In this document: one piece after another, positions 30,709 to 41,670 of the stretch
Layout of the letters: the number at the start of each line of letters is the position of its first letter
Numbering within the stretch: position 1 is the first letter of the stretch
Notes under the pieces: model-generated
What the model saw: the letters and a program-made list of their open reading frames with translations, nothing else
What the model was told of the DNA's origin: nothing
Databases searched by the model: none
Assembly: GCF_900964775.1 (NCBI RefSeq)
Contig: NC_041806.1
Location: forward strand, 12,662,610 to 12,726,609
Reading direction: 5' to 3'
Source of the DNA: Scleropages formosus
Taxonomy: Eukaryota; Chordata; Actinopteri; Osteoglossiformes; Osteoglossidae
Length of the DNA: 64,000 bases
Position numbers and translations under genes: made by a program

Positions 30709-33700
30709 TCCATCCATCCATCCTCCTCCACTTATCCAGGACCGGGTCGCGGGGGCAGTAGTCCAAGCAGAGCCCCCCAGACTTCCCTCTCCCCGCACAC
30801 CTCCTCCAGCTCCTCTGGGGGAACCCCAAGGCATTCCCAGGCCAGCTGGGAAACATAGTCTCTCCAACGTGTCCTGGGTCTGCCCCGAGGCCTCCTCCCA
30901 GTGGGACATGCCCAGAACACCTCACCAGGGAGGCATCCGGAACAGATGCCCGAGCCACCTCAACTGGCTCCTTTTGATCTGGAGGAGCAGCGGCTCTACT
31001 CTGAGCTCCTCCCGGGTGACTGAGCTCCTCACCCTATCCCTAAGGGTGCGCCCAGCCACTCTGTGGAGGAAACTCATTTCTGCCGCTTGTATCCATGATC
31101 TCATTCTTTCGGTCATGATCCAAAGTTCATGACCATAGGTGAGGGTAGGAACATAGATCGACCGGTAAATTGAGAGCTTCGCCTTACGACTCAGCTCCTT
31201 CTTCACCACAACAGACCAGCACAGTGACCGCATTACTGCGGACGCCGCACCGATCTGTCTGTCAACCTGCCGCTCCATTTTTCCCTCACTCGTGAACAAG
31301 ACCCCGAGATACTTAAACTCTTCCACTTGGGGGAGCAACTCCCCCCTAACCCGGAGGGGGCAATCCACCTTTTTCCGACTGAGGACCATGGTCTCGGATT
31401 TGGAGGTGCTGATTCTCATCCCCACCGCTTCGCACTCGGCTGCAAACATCTCCAGTGCACGCTGTAAGTCTTGATTCGATGAAGCCAACAGGACCACATC
31501 GTCCGCAAAAAAGCAGAGACGAGATCCTGCGGCCACCAAAACAGACACCCTCCGTTCCCTGGCTGCGCCTAGAAATTCTGTCCATGAAGATAATGAACAG
31601 AATCAGTGACAAAGGGCAGCCCTGGCGGAGTCCAACATGCACCGGGAACAGGTCTGACTTACTGCCGGCAATGCGAACCAAGCTCCTGCTCCGGTCATAC
31701 AGGGAACGAACAGCCCGTAGCAGCGAGCCCTAAACCCCATAATCCCGAAGTACCCCCCACAGGATGCCACGAGGGACACGGTCGAATGCCTTCTCCAGGT
31801 CCACAAAACACATATGGACTGGTTGGGCAAACTCCCATGAACCCTCCAACGCCCTAGTGAGGGTATAGAGCTGGTCCAGTGTTCCACGGCCAGGGCAAAA
31901 ATCGCATTGCTCCTCCTGAATCTGAGGTTCGACTATCGGTCGGATTCTCCTCTCCAGTACCCCGGCATAGACTTTCCCAGGGAGGCTAAGGAGTGTGATC
32001 CCCCTATAGTTGGAACACAATCTCCGGTCCACCTTCTTAAAAAGAGGGACCACCACCCCGGTCTGCCAGTCCAGAGGCACCGTCCCCAAGCTCCACGCAA
32101 TGCTGCAGAGGCGTGTCAGCCAAGACAACCCCACAACATCCAGAGACTTGAGAAACTCGGGGCGGATCTCATCCAGCCCCGGAGCCTTGCCACCGAGGAG
32201 TTTTTGACTACCTCAGCAACTTCAGCCAGGGTAATGGACGAGTCCCCCTCCGAGTCCCCAGCCTCAGCTTCCTCTACGGAAGATGTGTCGGGGGGATTGA
32301 GGAGATCCTCAGAGTACTCCTTCCACCGCCCGAGAACATCCTCAGTTGAGGTCAGCAGCGCACCACTTCCACTGTAAACAGTGTTGGCGGAACACCGCTT
32401 CCCCCTTCTGAGTCGCCGGACGGTTTGCCAGAATCTCTTTGAGGCTGACGGAAAGTCTTCCTCCATGGCCTCACCGAACTCCTCCCAGCCCCGAGTTTTT
32501 GCCGTGGCGACTGCCAGAGCCGCGTTCCGTCTGGCCCACCGGTACCCATCAACTGCTTCAGGAGTCCCATGAGCCAGCCAGGCCCGATAGAACTCCTTCT
32601 TCAGCTTAACGGCATCCCTTACCCCCGGTGTCCACCACCATGTTCGGGGATTGCTGCCGCGACAGGCACCGGAGACTTTATGGCCGCAGCTCCGAACCAC
32701 CGCCCCGACTAACGGAGGTGTGGGACATAGTCCATTCGGACTCAATGTCCCCAGTCTCCCTCGGGACCTGGTTGAAGCTCTGTCGGAGGTGGGAGTTGAA
32801 GACCTCTCTGACAGGGGCCTCCGCCAAACGTTCCCAACAGACCCTCACTATGCGTTTGGGCCTGCCAGGTCTGTCCAGCTTTTTCCCCCGCCATCGAATC
32901 CAACTCGCCACCAGGTGGTGATCAGTTGACAGCTCAGCCCCTCTCTTCATCCGAGTGTCCAAGACATATGGCCAAAGATCAGAAGAAACGACTACAAAGT
33001 CGACTATCAACCTCCGACCTAGGGTGTCCTGGTGCCAAGTGCACTGATGGACACCCTTATGCATGAACATGGTGTTTGTTATGGACAAACCGTGACTAGC
33101 ACAGAAATCCAATAACAACTCACCACTTGGGTTCAGATCAGGGAGGCCGTTCCTCCCAATCACGCCCCTCCAGGTGTCACTGTCGCTGCCCACGTGGGCG
33201 TTAAAGTCCCCCAGTAGAACGACAGAGTCCCCAGTGGGAGTGCTTTCCAGCACGCCCCCCAGGGACTCTAAAAAGGCCGGGTACTCTACACTGCCGCTAG
33301 GCGCATAAGCACAAACGACAGTGAGAGACCGTTCCCTGACCCGAAGGCACAGGGAGACGACCCTCTCGTTCACTGGGGTAGACTCCAACACACGGCGGCT
33401 GAACTGGAGGCTATTAATAAGCCCACACCCACCCGCCGCCTCTCACCCTGGGCAACGCCAGAATAGTGGAGAGTCCACCCCTGGTCGAGAAGAGTGGTTC
33501 CAGAACCCAAGCTGTGAGTGGAAGTGAGCCCGACTATATCTAGACAGTATCTCTCAACCTCCTGCACTAGCTCAGGCTCCTTCCCCACCAGTGAGGTGAC
33601 ATTCCAAGTCCCAAAAGCCAGAGTTGGCGCCCGAGGTTTGGGTCGGGCGGGCACTCGGCCCCGACCACTGCCCAAATCACAACGCACCGGCCCCTTATGT

Positions 33701-34055
33701 CCTCTCCGGCAGGTGGTGAGCCCACCGAAGAGTGGCTCCACATCTTGGCTTCGGGCTGAGCCCAGCCAGGCCCCGTGGGCATAGACCTGGCCACCAGGCA
33801 CTCACATGCGAGCCCCCCCCCCAGGCCTGGCTCCAGGGTGGGGCCCCGGTGACCCCATACCGGGCAGGGTGAACGAGATCCTTGATTTAATAGTCATAAG
33901 GGGGTTTTGAACCGCGCTTTGTCTCGTCTGTCACCCAGGACCTGTTTGCCATGGGAGACCCTACCAGGGGCATATAGCCCCAGGCAACATAGCTCCTGGG
34001 TTCATTCAGGCACTCAAACCCCTCTACCACGTTAAGGTGGCAGTTCGCGGAGGGG
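30709..34055 (-). mobile_element. Rex3 (RTE-group) LINE, complete length, ORF broken
   Basis: About 3.35 kb from the 5' end (TCCGCGAACTGCCACC, minus strand, near 34050) to the GGATGGATGG tail at 30709. Endonuclease motifs on the minus strand are 'TWNVTSL', '[16 protein letters not shown]' and '[10 protein letters not shown]' (33640-32890). The RT motifs are 'CFVDLEKAFDRVPRG', 'GLRQGCPLSLILFIIF' and the ADDVVLLAS region (31800-31480). The C-terminus is 'GRRPRGRPRTRWRDYVSQLAW'. At least five frame changes or stops separate these blocks, so it is inactive. Both flanks read GTAATAATAAT (30697-30708 and about 34055-34066), a probable target-site duplication in an AAT repeat. Confidence 0.92.
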
Positions 34056-34220
34056 GTAATAATAATAATACCACCTTATTATTAAGGTCTTGTGTAGTGG
34101 GTATATTCCAGGATTTAGGACAAGTTAGGGTCAGACTCAGCTGGTCTAGGCCAGCCTAAAGAAAATATCTATTATTAATCACTTCTAATGGAGTTGAGAA
34201 CTCTGCTGACAGTGGATACT

Positions 34221-34440
34221 GTGCACATTGCACACACACTGTCTGAAACCACTTGTCCCAAGCAGGGTCACAGCGAACTGGAGCCTAACCCGGCAACACA
34301 AAGCGCAAGGCTGGAGAGGGAGGGGACACACCCAGGACAGGACACCAGTCCGTTGCAAGGCACCCCAAGCAGGACTTGAACCCCAGACCCACCAGAGAGT
34401 GGGACCCTACCAAGCCTGCTGCGCCACCGCGATGCTGCAC
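34221..34440 (-). mobile_element. tRNA-derived SINE, type B
   Basis: Minus-strand copy from a CACACACACTGTCTGAAACC tail to a head near 34435. Diverged. Confidence 0.88.
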
Positions 34441-34608
34441 CACTGTGTCCCTCTTCACGTTGCTCTTGTTTTTGTAAAATGGAGATGGTATTCCTCTTAT
34501 TTATGATATTCTCTTCGACCAGTGTTATTGTCCGAATGATGGACTGTTTCTTCATGCAGCTTAATGACTCCTAACAGTACAAGAAGGGACACCAACTATT
34601 TACATTAG

Positions 34609-34822
34609 AGGGGGGTGCGGTGGCGCAGTGGGTTGGACCGCAGTCTTGCTGTCCGGTGGGTCTGGGGTTCGAGTCCCGCTTGGGGTACCTTGCGACGGAC
34701 TGGCGTCCCGTCCTGGGTGTGTCCCTTTCCCCCTCAGGCCTTACGCCCTGTGTTGCCAGGTAGGCTCCGGTTCCCCGTGACCCCGTACGGGACAAGCGGT
34801 TCTGAAAATGTGTGTGTGTGTG
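34609..34822 (+). mobile_element. tRNA-derived (TG)n-tailed SINE, type A
   Basis: Complete copy with target-site duplication TATTTACATTAG at 34597-34608 and 34823-34834. The CG-rich, little-changed body suggests it is young. It lies about 500 bp upstream of the NQO1 promoter. Confidence 0.94.
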
Positions 34823-35272
34823 TGTATTTACATTAGTTTACATCAGTTTGCCTCAGTGCCATTACATAATTTTTTTTAAGAAGAATTTGTTTAATAATGG
34901 ATAAACCTTTATGCAGTAACTCGCAATGTATACTTGTTCATATAATGGAATGTGACAAATTGACTGTACTCTAGAATCACGTGTCTGGATCTAAATCTTT
35001 CCCTCTGCTGATAATACACTCCGTATTTTTTCTCTGAGATATAATACGGTGCGTTGGTGAAAACAATAATGTTTTTGCAATGCATTATACAGCTGTAGAT
35101 CTGTATTATCGTTGTCGTCGTTGTTGTTGTAGGCTATTATTATTGGGATTCTATCTGCGTGGCATGTCGTGTCGTTTCCATAGTGGCATGTCCCCCCCGC
35201 AACATAAAATCACCTGACAACGACGTCGCCACGAAACACGGCCTTGGTTACGCGAGTCCGCTGCCTGCACGC

Positions 35273-35280
35273 TATAAAAG
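35273..35280 (+). promoter_or_regulatory. nqo1: TATA box of NQO1
   Basis: TATAAAAG lies 53 bases upstream of the NQO1 start codon, in a CpG-bearing region (ACGACGTCGCC, TACGCGAGTCCG). With initiation about 30 bases downstream, the 5' UTR would be only about 25-30 bases. I did not find a convincing antioxidant response element close by. Confidence 0.7.
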
Positions 35281-35332
35281 GTGCGGGAAACACTGGCTGT
35301 TTCAGGAGGATACGTGGATCAGAGATACCGCC

Positions 35333-38300
35333 ATGGGTAAGCAACAGAACAGCTTCTACTCTAGTTCAGTTTACTGGAAATATTCAAGGAAAGCATAGCA
35401 CAGAATCGTACTGAGATTTTTTTTTCCCTACGGATCAGAATGGATTACCAAAACAAAAGTGTTTGGTACCACACGCTGTCCAACTCGATAAATAAAATTT
35501 ATTTATTCAGTCGTTTCCGCCCTTAACATCTTTATTCGATAAATAAATAAATAAATCCAAAAAAACATCATCCAGATTAAAATATCAGCAATAAAAGCAA
35601 ATAAAATTAAAACCAACCATTGCATGACGGTATCTTAAAACACTAAAAAACATAGCCAAGGCAGAAAACACATTTTCAGAACCGCTTGTCCCAAACGGGG
35701 TCGCGGGGAACCGGAGCCTACCCGGTAACACAGGGCGTAAGGCCGGAGGGGGGGGAACACACCCAGGACGGGATGCCAGTCCGTCGCAAGGCACCGCAAG
35801 CGGGACTCGACCCCCAGACCCATCGGGGAGCAGGACTGTGTGTGGTCCAACCCACTGCGCCACCGCACCCCAAGGCAAAAAACAATATCTTATTTAAATA
35901 TTTTGCAGACGCTTTTCTCCAAAGCTCCTTAGAGAGTTACTTACCCATACAACAGAGAAATTTCGGAATAAGTACCAAGGCTTACTCAAGAGTACTACAG
36001 CCAAGGATCGAACCTACGACTTTTTGACCTAACCGTAAAGTTATAATATGGTAATTTTATATTCTTTCACCACGATCGAAACGCTTAATTACGTCCAGTT
36101 TTACGCAAAGCTTAACACTTTAGGAGGTCTTAGGCTTTTCTGATACCTTAGGACACATTTGCTAAGGGATGCACAAAATAAGTAAAGATACAGCACCGAT
36201 GCTCAGACACAGTTCAAAGCTATGGCGGCTTGATGCTGAGTGTAGTTCCCGAAGGAGCTTGGCTGAACGCTATTTTCGCTTTGCCTTTTTTCGTAAAGGG
36301 AATATCCTCTTCGGATTACGTTCGGTTAGCGAAAACAGGTACTAATGTAGGTCTTTCGTAAAACTAGGTGGCGTAAAGCAAACTTTCTAAAGCGGGGGAT
36401 ACCTGTACTCACTTGGTATCGCCGGTCTGGAGCCTGTCCCAGAAATCAGAGGACACAAGTTAAGCGGGATAATACCGGGGTGCACAATGAATGGATATAA
36501 AATAAGTTCCGAGTGTATATAGTGTAAAAGGTACAGTTCTTTTGGCACCAAAATGCATCTGATCAGATATAGGAGTGAGTTTGTTGCCCTTTTACTTGAT
36601 AAACTGTTCAGTTTCAGAGGGTCTGTGAGCTCAGTGTGCATGTATGCTTGTGTTCATAGCCACCAAGAGGAGTGCACTCATTGTCTACGCCCACCAGAGC
36701 CCTAACTCCTTCAATGCAGCAGCCCGAGATGTGGCTGTTGATGTGCTGCAGGGACAGGGGTGCCAAGTGACTGTGTCAGACCTATATGCCATGGGCTTCA
36801 AACCCGCTGCCACGGCTCAGGACATCATTGGTACTCTGGTTTACAGGCAGGCATACATGCACGCACACACAGCTTTCCTCATTACTGTGCCCTGCTAACC
36901 AGGTGTGTCAACCCAGGTGAGCTACAGAACCCAGATCACTTCAGGTACAATGAAGAGGCCATGGTCGCATGGCAGGAGGGCCGCCTGAGTGAGGACATTT
37001 CTGCAGAGCAGCGCAAAGTGGAAGAGGCCAACCTCATCATCTTCCAGGTCAGAGCTCAGCTCCAGCTAGCCCGCCATCTCACACCATCAGCAGTGCATGT
37101 GACTGTTGAAAGACATGCAACCTTGCAAGATGTTGTCACAAGAATTACTTTACTTTATTGCAAAGACACAGAAGTTCCCCACAATCTGAGAGATTTCATT
37201 AAAAACGCTTAGAAGTGGGTCTCCTGCTCAGCAGGAGCAGAAAAAAGAAATACCTTTCCCATATGTGAAATATTGCTAAGTTCACTCTTCCTAGGTGCAT
37301 GTTTCTCATGTTCAGAAGCTGAGCTTCTCTGTGTTTACCAATCGTCACCTCCACTGTGTACTTCTATGCAACAAAGTTCTCATGTATCATGTATTCATGA
37401 TCCTTGCATTGATCAATTAGTGATACCAGCTTCCTTCTACTCTTTCCCACCTATGTACTGCTGATTTACTGATATGTCTGTGTGCCTTCTGTTGTACTGG
37501 TTACAGTTTCCCATGTACTGGTTCAGCATGCCAGCAATTCTCAAAGGCTGGGTAGATCGCGTCCTCACCCAGGGCTTCGCCTTCACTCTGCCGAAGATGT
37601 ACAACAATGGGGCCTTCAAGGTCTCAACCCTGTAGCTCATGACTCTGATTCCACTTTCAGTCTGTCCTTTATTACTGCATGGGGGGGCACAATCGTGTTA
37701 TCAGTGAAATGTGATTATATACCATAAGTTTCACATGTAACAAAACTTCTTCCACTTAGTTTATTTCATACAAAGAAGAATAAATGTAATTATTTAAAAA
37801 ATTAGTAGATGAATTCTATAAAATAACACTAACAGACAGAAACTTTGGGGTCCAGTCCAATAACTGTCCACCTCAGCTTACTTGTTTACTTATTTTAAAT
37901 AAGCTGAAAATAAATTTGTCAGCATTTACACTGGGAAAGAATAAAAGAACAGACATTTTCAGGAGTATAATTTGGGTTTGACACTAAGGAGAATACTGAC
38001 AGCTGTTTATGATAAGAGAAAAGATCTCGTGTTGATAAGCAAATAGTCAAATACAGTGCTGGGATTGCAGCTTTGAGAGAGTAAACACACAGTAAACCCT
38101 GCAGCTATGACTGTCGGTTTGTTTGTTCTTTCATTCACATGTTGTATTTCTCCAGGACAAGAAAGCAATTCTGTCATTTACAACTGGAGCATCAGAGCCA
38201 ATGTTCCTCCCTGATGGAATCAATGGAGATATGAACGTCACACTGTGGCCCATCCAGGTGTGTGACCGGGGTGCAACATGGTGGCTATAGTATGAAAGTG

Positions 38301-38799
38301 TCTAACAGGTAGTATCAAGGGGAGTATGTTACAAGTTGAGTGTGGAATGTTTCAAAGGTGGAGAATCAAGTGTGTTTCACAGGTGGGCATGACCTTTACC
38401 TGAGACTGAAGAGGAAGTTGTGGATCACAAGCCAATAATCCAAATACCTGTTTTTTGTTTCTTTGCTGCTCCTTCTTCCCGCAGTATGGAGTGCTGAACT
38501 TCTGTGGCTTTCAGGTGTTGCCCCCTCAGATTTTCTGGGCCCCTGCCCGCAGTCCCCCCAGTGTGAGGGAAGCAATGCTGGAGGTGTGGCGAACCCGACT
38601 TGGTGCTCTGTGGGAGGAGACCCCTCTCAGCTTCATCAAAACGGATCTTTTTGATTTGAGTTTACAAACAGGTTTTCGCCTCCGCCCCGAAGTGAAGGAG
38701 GAGCTCCAGGCTGACGCCTATGGCATCACAACAGGACACCACCTGGGAAAGCCTCTGCCCCCCAACAACCAGATGAGGCCACCACCCCCAGCAATCTAG
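35333..38799 (+). CDS. nqo1: NQO1, NAD(P)H quinone dehydrogenase 1 (6 exons, 278 aa)
   Basis: Exons: 35333-35336, 36660-36830, 36917-37047, 37507-37620, 38156-38257 and 38485-38799. All have GT-AG introns and the phases join to 837 nt. Exon 1 encodes only ATGG, as in other NQO genes. The family is a cytosolic FAD homodimer that reduces quinones by two electrons. Visible landmarks are '[14 protein letters not shown]' (FAD phosphate site), '[11 protein letters not shown]', '[20 protein letters not shown]', '[18 protein letters not shown]', 'TTGAS...[15 protein letters not shown]' and the NQO1-type C-terminal extension '[18 protein letters not shown]...[13 protein letters not shown]'. Human NQO1 is 274 aa. 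Several pocket residues look NQO2-like (see findings). Intron 1 (1.3 kb) contains a SINE. AATAAA signals lie at 39089-39094 and 39393-39398. Confidence 0.96.
35671..35870 (-). mobile_element. tRNA-derived (TG)n-tailed SINE, type A, in NQO1 intron 1
   Basis: Complete copy with near-perfect target-site duplication CAAGGCAGAAAACA (35657-35670) and CAAGGCAAAAAACA (35871-35884). The tail is very short. Confidence 0.92.
35888..36030 (-). mobile_element. Second SINE family, fragment, in NQO1 intron 1
   Basis: GCAGACGCTTTTCTCCAAAG, then AGTACTACAGCCAAGGATCG and CCTACGACTTT match the minus-strand form of the elements at 49140 and 14322. Confidence 0.55.
36040..36640. other. NQO1 intron 1, remainder
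   Basis: No gene. 36200-36400 is CpG-containing sequence of uncertain origin with words such as TTTTCGCTTTGCC and GGTTAGCGAAAACAGG, probably an old transposon. Family not recognised. Confidence 0.35.
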
Positions 38800-39088
38800 C
38801 TCAGCACTGAGGCACACCACTTCTAAAAACTCTGCTGCCTCTGTTTCAGTTAGTTTAATTCATCACCAGCTAATCTATGAATGCAAAACATTTTAAACTG
38901 TGTGTTATAAATGACTGCTTTATCACAGTTTGTGTCCACAATGTTTTTACTCATTCATGTCCCTATTAATCATCAAAACTTATTTACCAACATTGTGATT
39001 AGGCAAAGTGCTATTTTTTTATTGTAGTACATCCATTACTAATGCTAACTTGCATGTATTTATCAGCACAGCACAGGAATGCGGTGAC

Positions 39089-39094
39089 AATAAA
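39089..39094 (+). promoter_or_regulatory. Poly(A) signal, NQO1
   Basis: AATAAA 290 bases after the NQO1 stop codon. A second AATAAA lies at 39393-39398. Either could end the transcript. Confidence 0.5.
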
Positions 39095-39623
39095 GGGAAG
39101 CACCAGAATAAGGACCACAGCAACATTGTGCTCCAGAATCCATCACCAGCAGCACCGTTACTAGCTGCTCACATTTAGAGCTGATATTAGTCATTAAAAT
39201 AACCTGTTACTATTGAAAATATCCTCCATATTGAGTACAATCCCGTGACTGAAGCAGGTGCTCAAATAACGTTCTCATTCAGCATCACTCATGCAGCCCA
39301 GTTTGCAGTGACTTCATTTATTCCCTCTTCACAAAGCACAAGTAATGCAAATGTCCACCAACAGTATGAACTATCCTTTTATTCAACAGCTGAATAAAGA
39401 ACTTTTTTTGTATGGAAACATACGAGTGGTTACATTTTCATTATAATTTTATAACTTTTGTACTGTAAACTTGTTTTAGACACCCTTTGGCAGAATTTAG
39501 TTGTCTTATACTCATTACAAATATTGCTGATGAGCTGTTTCTAACAATCTGCTGTCCTGTATATTAAGCCTGAATATTAAAGACTTTTATAAACATGAAA
39601 AAATATTGTGAGGTCTGGAAACA

Positions 39624-39745
39624 GTTGAAAGTATTGCTGCCCTCAATTATGTTCTACTGTCCAAGCAAACAGGGCTGAGATGAGCTGAGTGTATTTAATC
39701 TCAGCTGGCATGTAGAACATAATTGAGGGTAGCAATACTTTCAAC
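39624..39745. repeat. Long near-perfect inverted repeat (hairpin)
   Basis: Arms of 33 bases (39624-39656 and 39713-39745) are complementary except for one position, which would be a G:U pair in RNA. The 56-base spacer holds a second 8-bp stem (GCTGAGAT 39674-39681 with ATCTCAGC 39698-39705). It lies 825 bases after the NQO1 stop. It could be a miRNA-like precursor or a small palindromic transposon. I do not recognise the sequence. Confidence 0.85.
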
Positions 39746-39799
39746 TCACTTTTCTCCAGAGATGTGTAACTCGGAGTAAACAAAAGTGCAGACACAACA

Positions 39800-40350
39800 T
39801 GGGACTAGTAATGCACAGTTTGTCTGATACCACGTTGCTTGTTCACATCTCTCAAGTACCTGACAAAAGAGATTACATTAAAATAGCAAATACGTAATCA
39901 TAGCAGATGGTACTGGATTTATCTGACAGGAAATCAGGAACAGATGGGTTTGAGACCCTTGAATGCTGGGAGACTTTCAGTCGTTAAGTTAAAGTTCCTG
40001 CGTCTACAAAATGAATATACATGAGACGTTGGTATAAGAGTATACAGTTCTTGGTTTAAATTTCATGTTTTTAACCCTTAGTTTGGCAAGACCCCTGTGT
40101 AATAGATGATGTATAATATGTAAGACTGCTCTTGTCACGCTGCCAATCTGGTGGAGGAAGGATGCGCAGCACAGATACACCGAATATTTTCAGTATGAAC
40201 AAAATTAAAATACATTAAACCTATATGCAGCTACTTGTGCAATGTAATAGTTCATACTCATGCAATGGTTTATGCTGCGGTATGACATATGACTTGTCTT
40301 TCCTTCTGTTGGTGTAATGCACATTTTTTGTCTACACAAAGATGTAAGCC
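39800..40350. other. Intergenic sequence without recognised features
   Basis: AT-rich, with no open frame of interest and no repeat family recognised on either strand. Confidence 0.4.
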
Positions 40351-40353
40351 ACT

Positions 40354-40640
40354 TTCAATTCAATTCATTTTTATAGAGCGCTCTTCTCACGCAGTGACAC
40401 AGAGCGCTTTAACACAGGCATAAGGCAAGAAAAACAGATACAAACAAGGAAGACAGTCAACTAATGGCTACCATAATGAATTACTTTTCATAGAGCTATA
40501 CATATGCCTACTGGCCACCGGGAAAGGAACAAAAACTTCCAACTGAAGTTTGAGGGAGAAAAAAAACCTCTGGGGGTCCACGGGCCACTGGTTGCCTACC
40601 CCTCCTGGGCATTCTAGAAAGTAACAATTGTAAGCCAGTG
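40354..40640 (-). mobile_element. L2-group LINE 3' end
   Basis: ATTCATTTTTATAGAGCGCT followed by TTAACACAGGCATAAGGC and CCTCTGGGGGTCCACGGGCC matches the 3' UTR at 59991-60260 closely, in the same orientation. Confidence 0.8.
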
Positions 40641-41022
40641 TGTAACAAGTAATAATGATTATGCTGCTAAATGGAAAGAAGCATCTTCTGAATGAATGTG
40701 TAAATGTAAAACTGAATGTGGGCTACATGAGAACAAATGTTCAGTCTCAAAGGAGTAAAGAAATTCATAAGAAAAATGAATTTGCTCAAATTTTGTGAGG
40801 TGTAGTTGATTAACTGATCCCGAGCACACCTCAGTTATATTGTAAAAAGCACAAGTGTTGGACTAACTGCAGAATTTCACCACAGTGTTCTCAATACCTA
40901 GTTAACCAAAAAGACATCTTGGAAAAATGCAATAATTAAATGACAGCAAAACACCTTAAGTGTTTCTCTTTATGTTATACTCTTTTGATCAAGGTTTATT
41001 TTATTTTTGAAGGTGATGACAA

Positions 41023-41025
<3 letters not shown>

Positions 41026-41072
<47 letters not shown>

Positions 41073-41267
41073 TTTCAGAACCGCTTGTCCCATACGGGGT
41101 TGCGGGGAACCAGAGCCTACCCTGCAACACAGGGCGTAAGGCCGGAGGGGGAGGGGACACACCCAGGACGGGACACCAGTCCGTCGCAAGGCACCCCAAG
41201 GGGGACTCAAACCCCAGACCCACTGGAGAGCAGGACCCGGTCCAACCCACTGCGCCACCACACCCCC
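41026..41267 (-). mobile_element. tRNA-derived (TG)n-tailed SINE, type A, expanded (AC)n
   Basis: Target-site duplication GTGATGACAAATA at 41013-41025 and 41268-41280. The (AC)n tail spans 41025-41067. Just beyond, 41290-41355 carries a fragment of the second SINE/L2-type tail (TTTAGCAGATGCTTTTCTCC). Confidence 0.94.
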
Positions 41268-41670
41268 GTGATGACAAATATTTGACAAATAATCATTTAC
41301 ATGTACATTTATTGATTTAGCAGATGCTTTTCTCCAAAGCAACGTACATCTTATGAAAATACATTATGTGTAAGCCGCAGTGGAAACAATGCAAACTAGT
41401 CTCTGACTGAAACTTTTACACATTCCTGAATGCATTTTAAAAGTTAAATGGATCAGGTGAAGGTGATACTTGACGCCCTTCATCTGTACAAGGATTTTGT
41501 AAGGCCAAATGTTGTGAAGAGAAACATGTGGTAGGGGGTCTCCAAAATGTAGTTTGTAGTGTTTTATGTGTTTTAGAGCATCAGTGTGTCTCTCATGTAC
41601 ACAGAGTGATTTAGTTGTGAAAAAAGTTGTATTTGTGAATATGGCTGTGGCACTGGCATACTGTGTGGAT

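Noticed and set aside
32628-32929. Plus-strand open frames across 31.2-33.8 kb and minus-strand ones at 63.09-63.39 kb.
   Set aside because: They are antisense shadows of the GC-rich Rex3 ORF, and the same shadows appear opposite both copies.
35100-35330. An antioxidant response element in the NQO1 promoter.
   Set aside because: TGACAACGAC (about 35216) lacks the required GC at the end of the motif. I found no full match on either strand near the TATA box.
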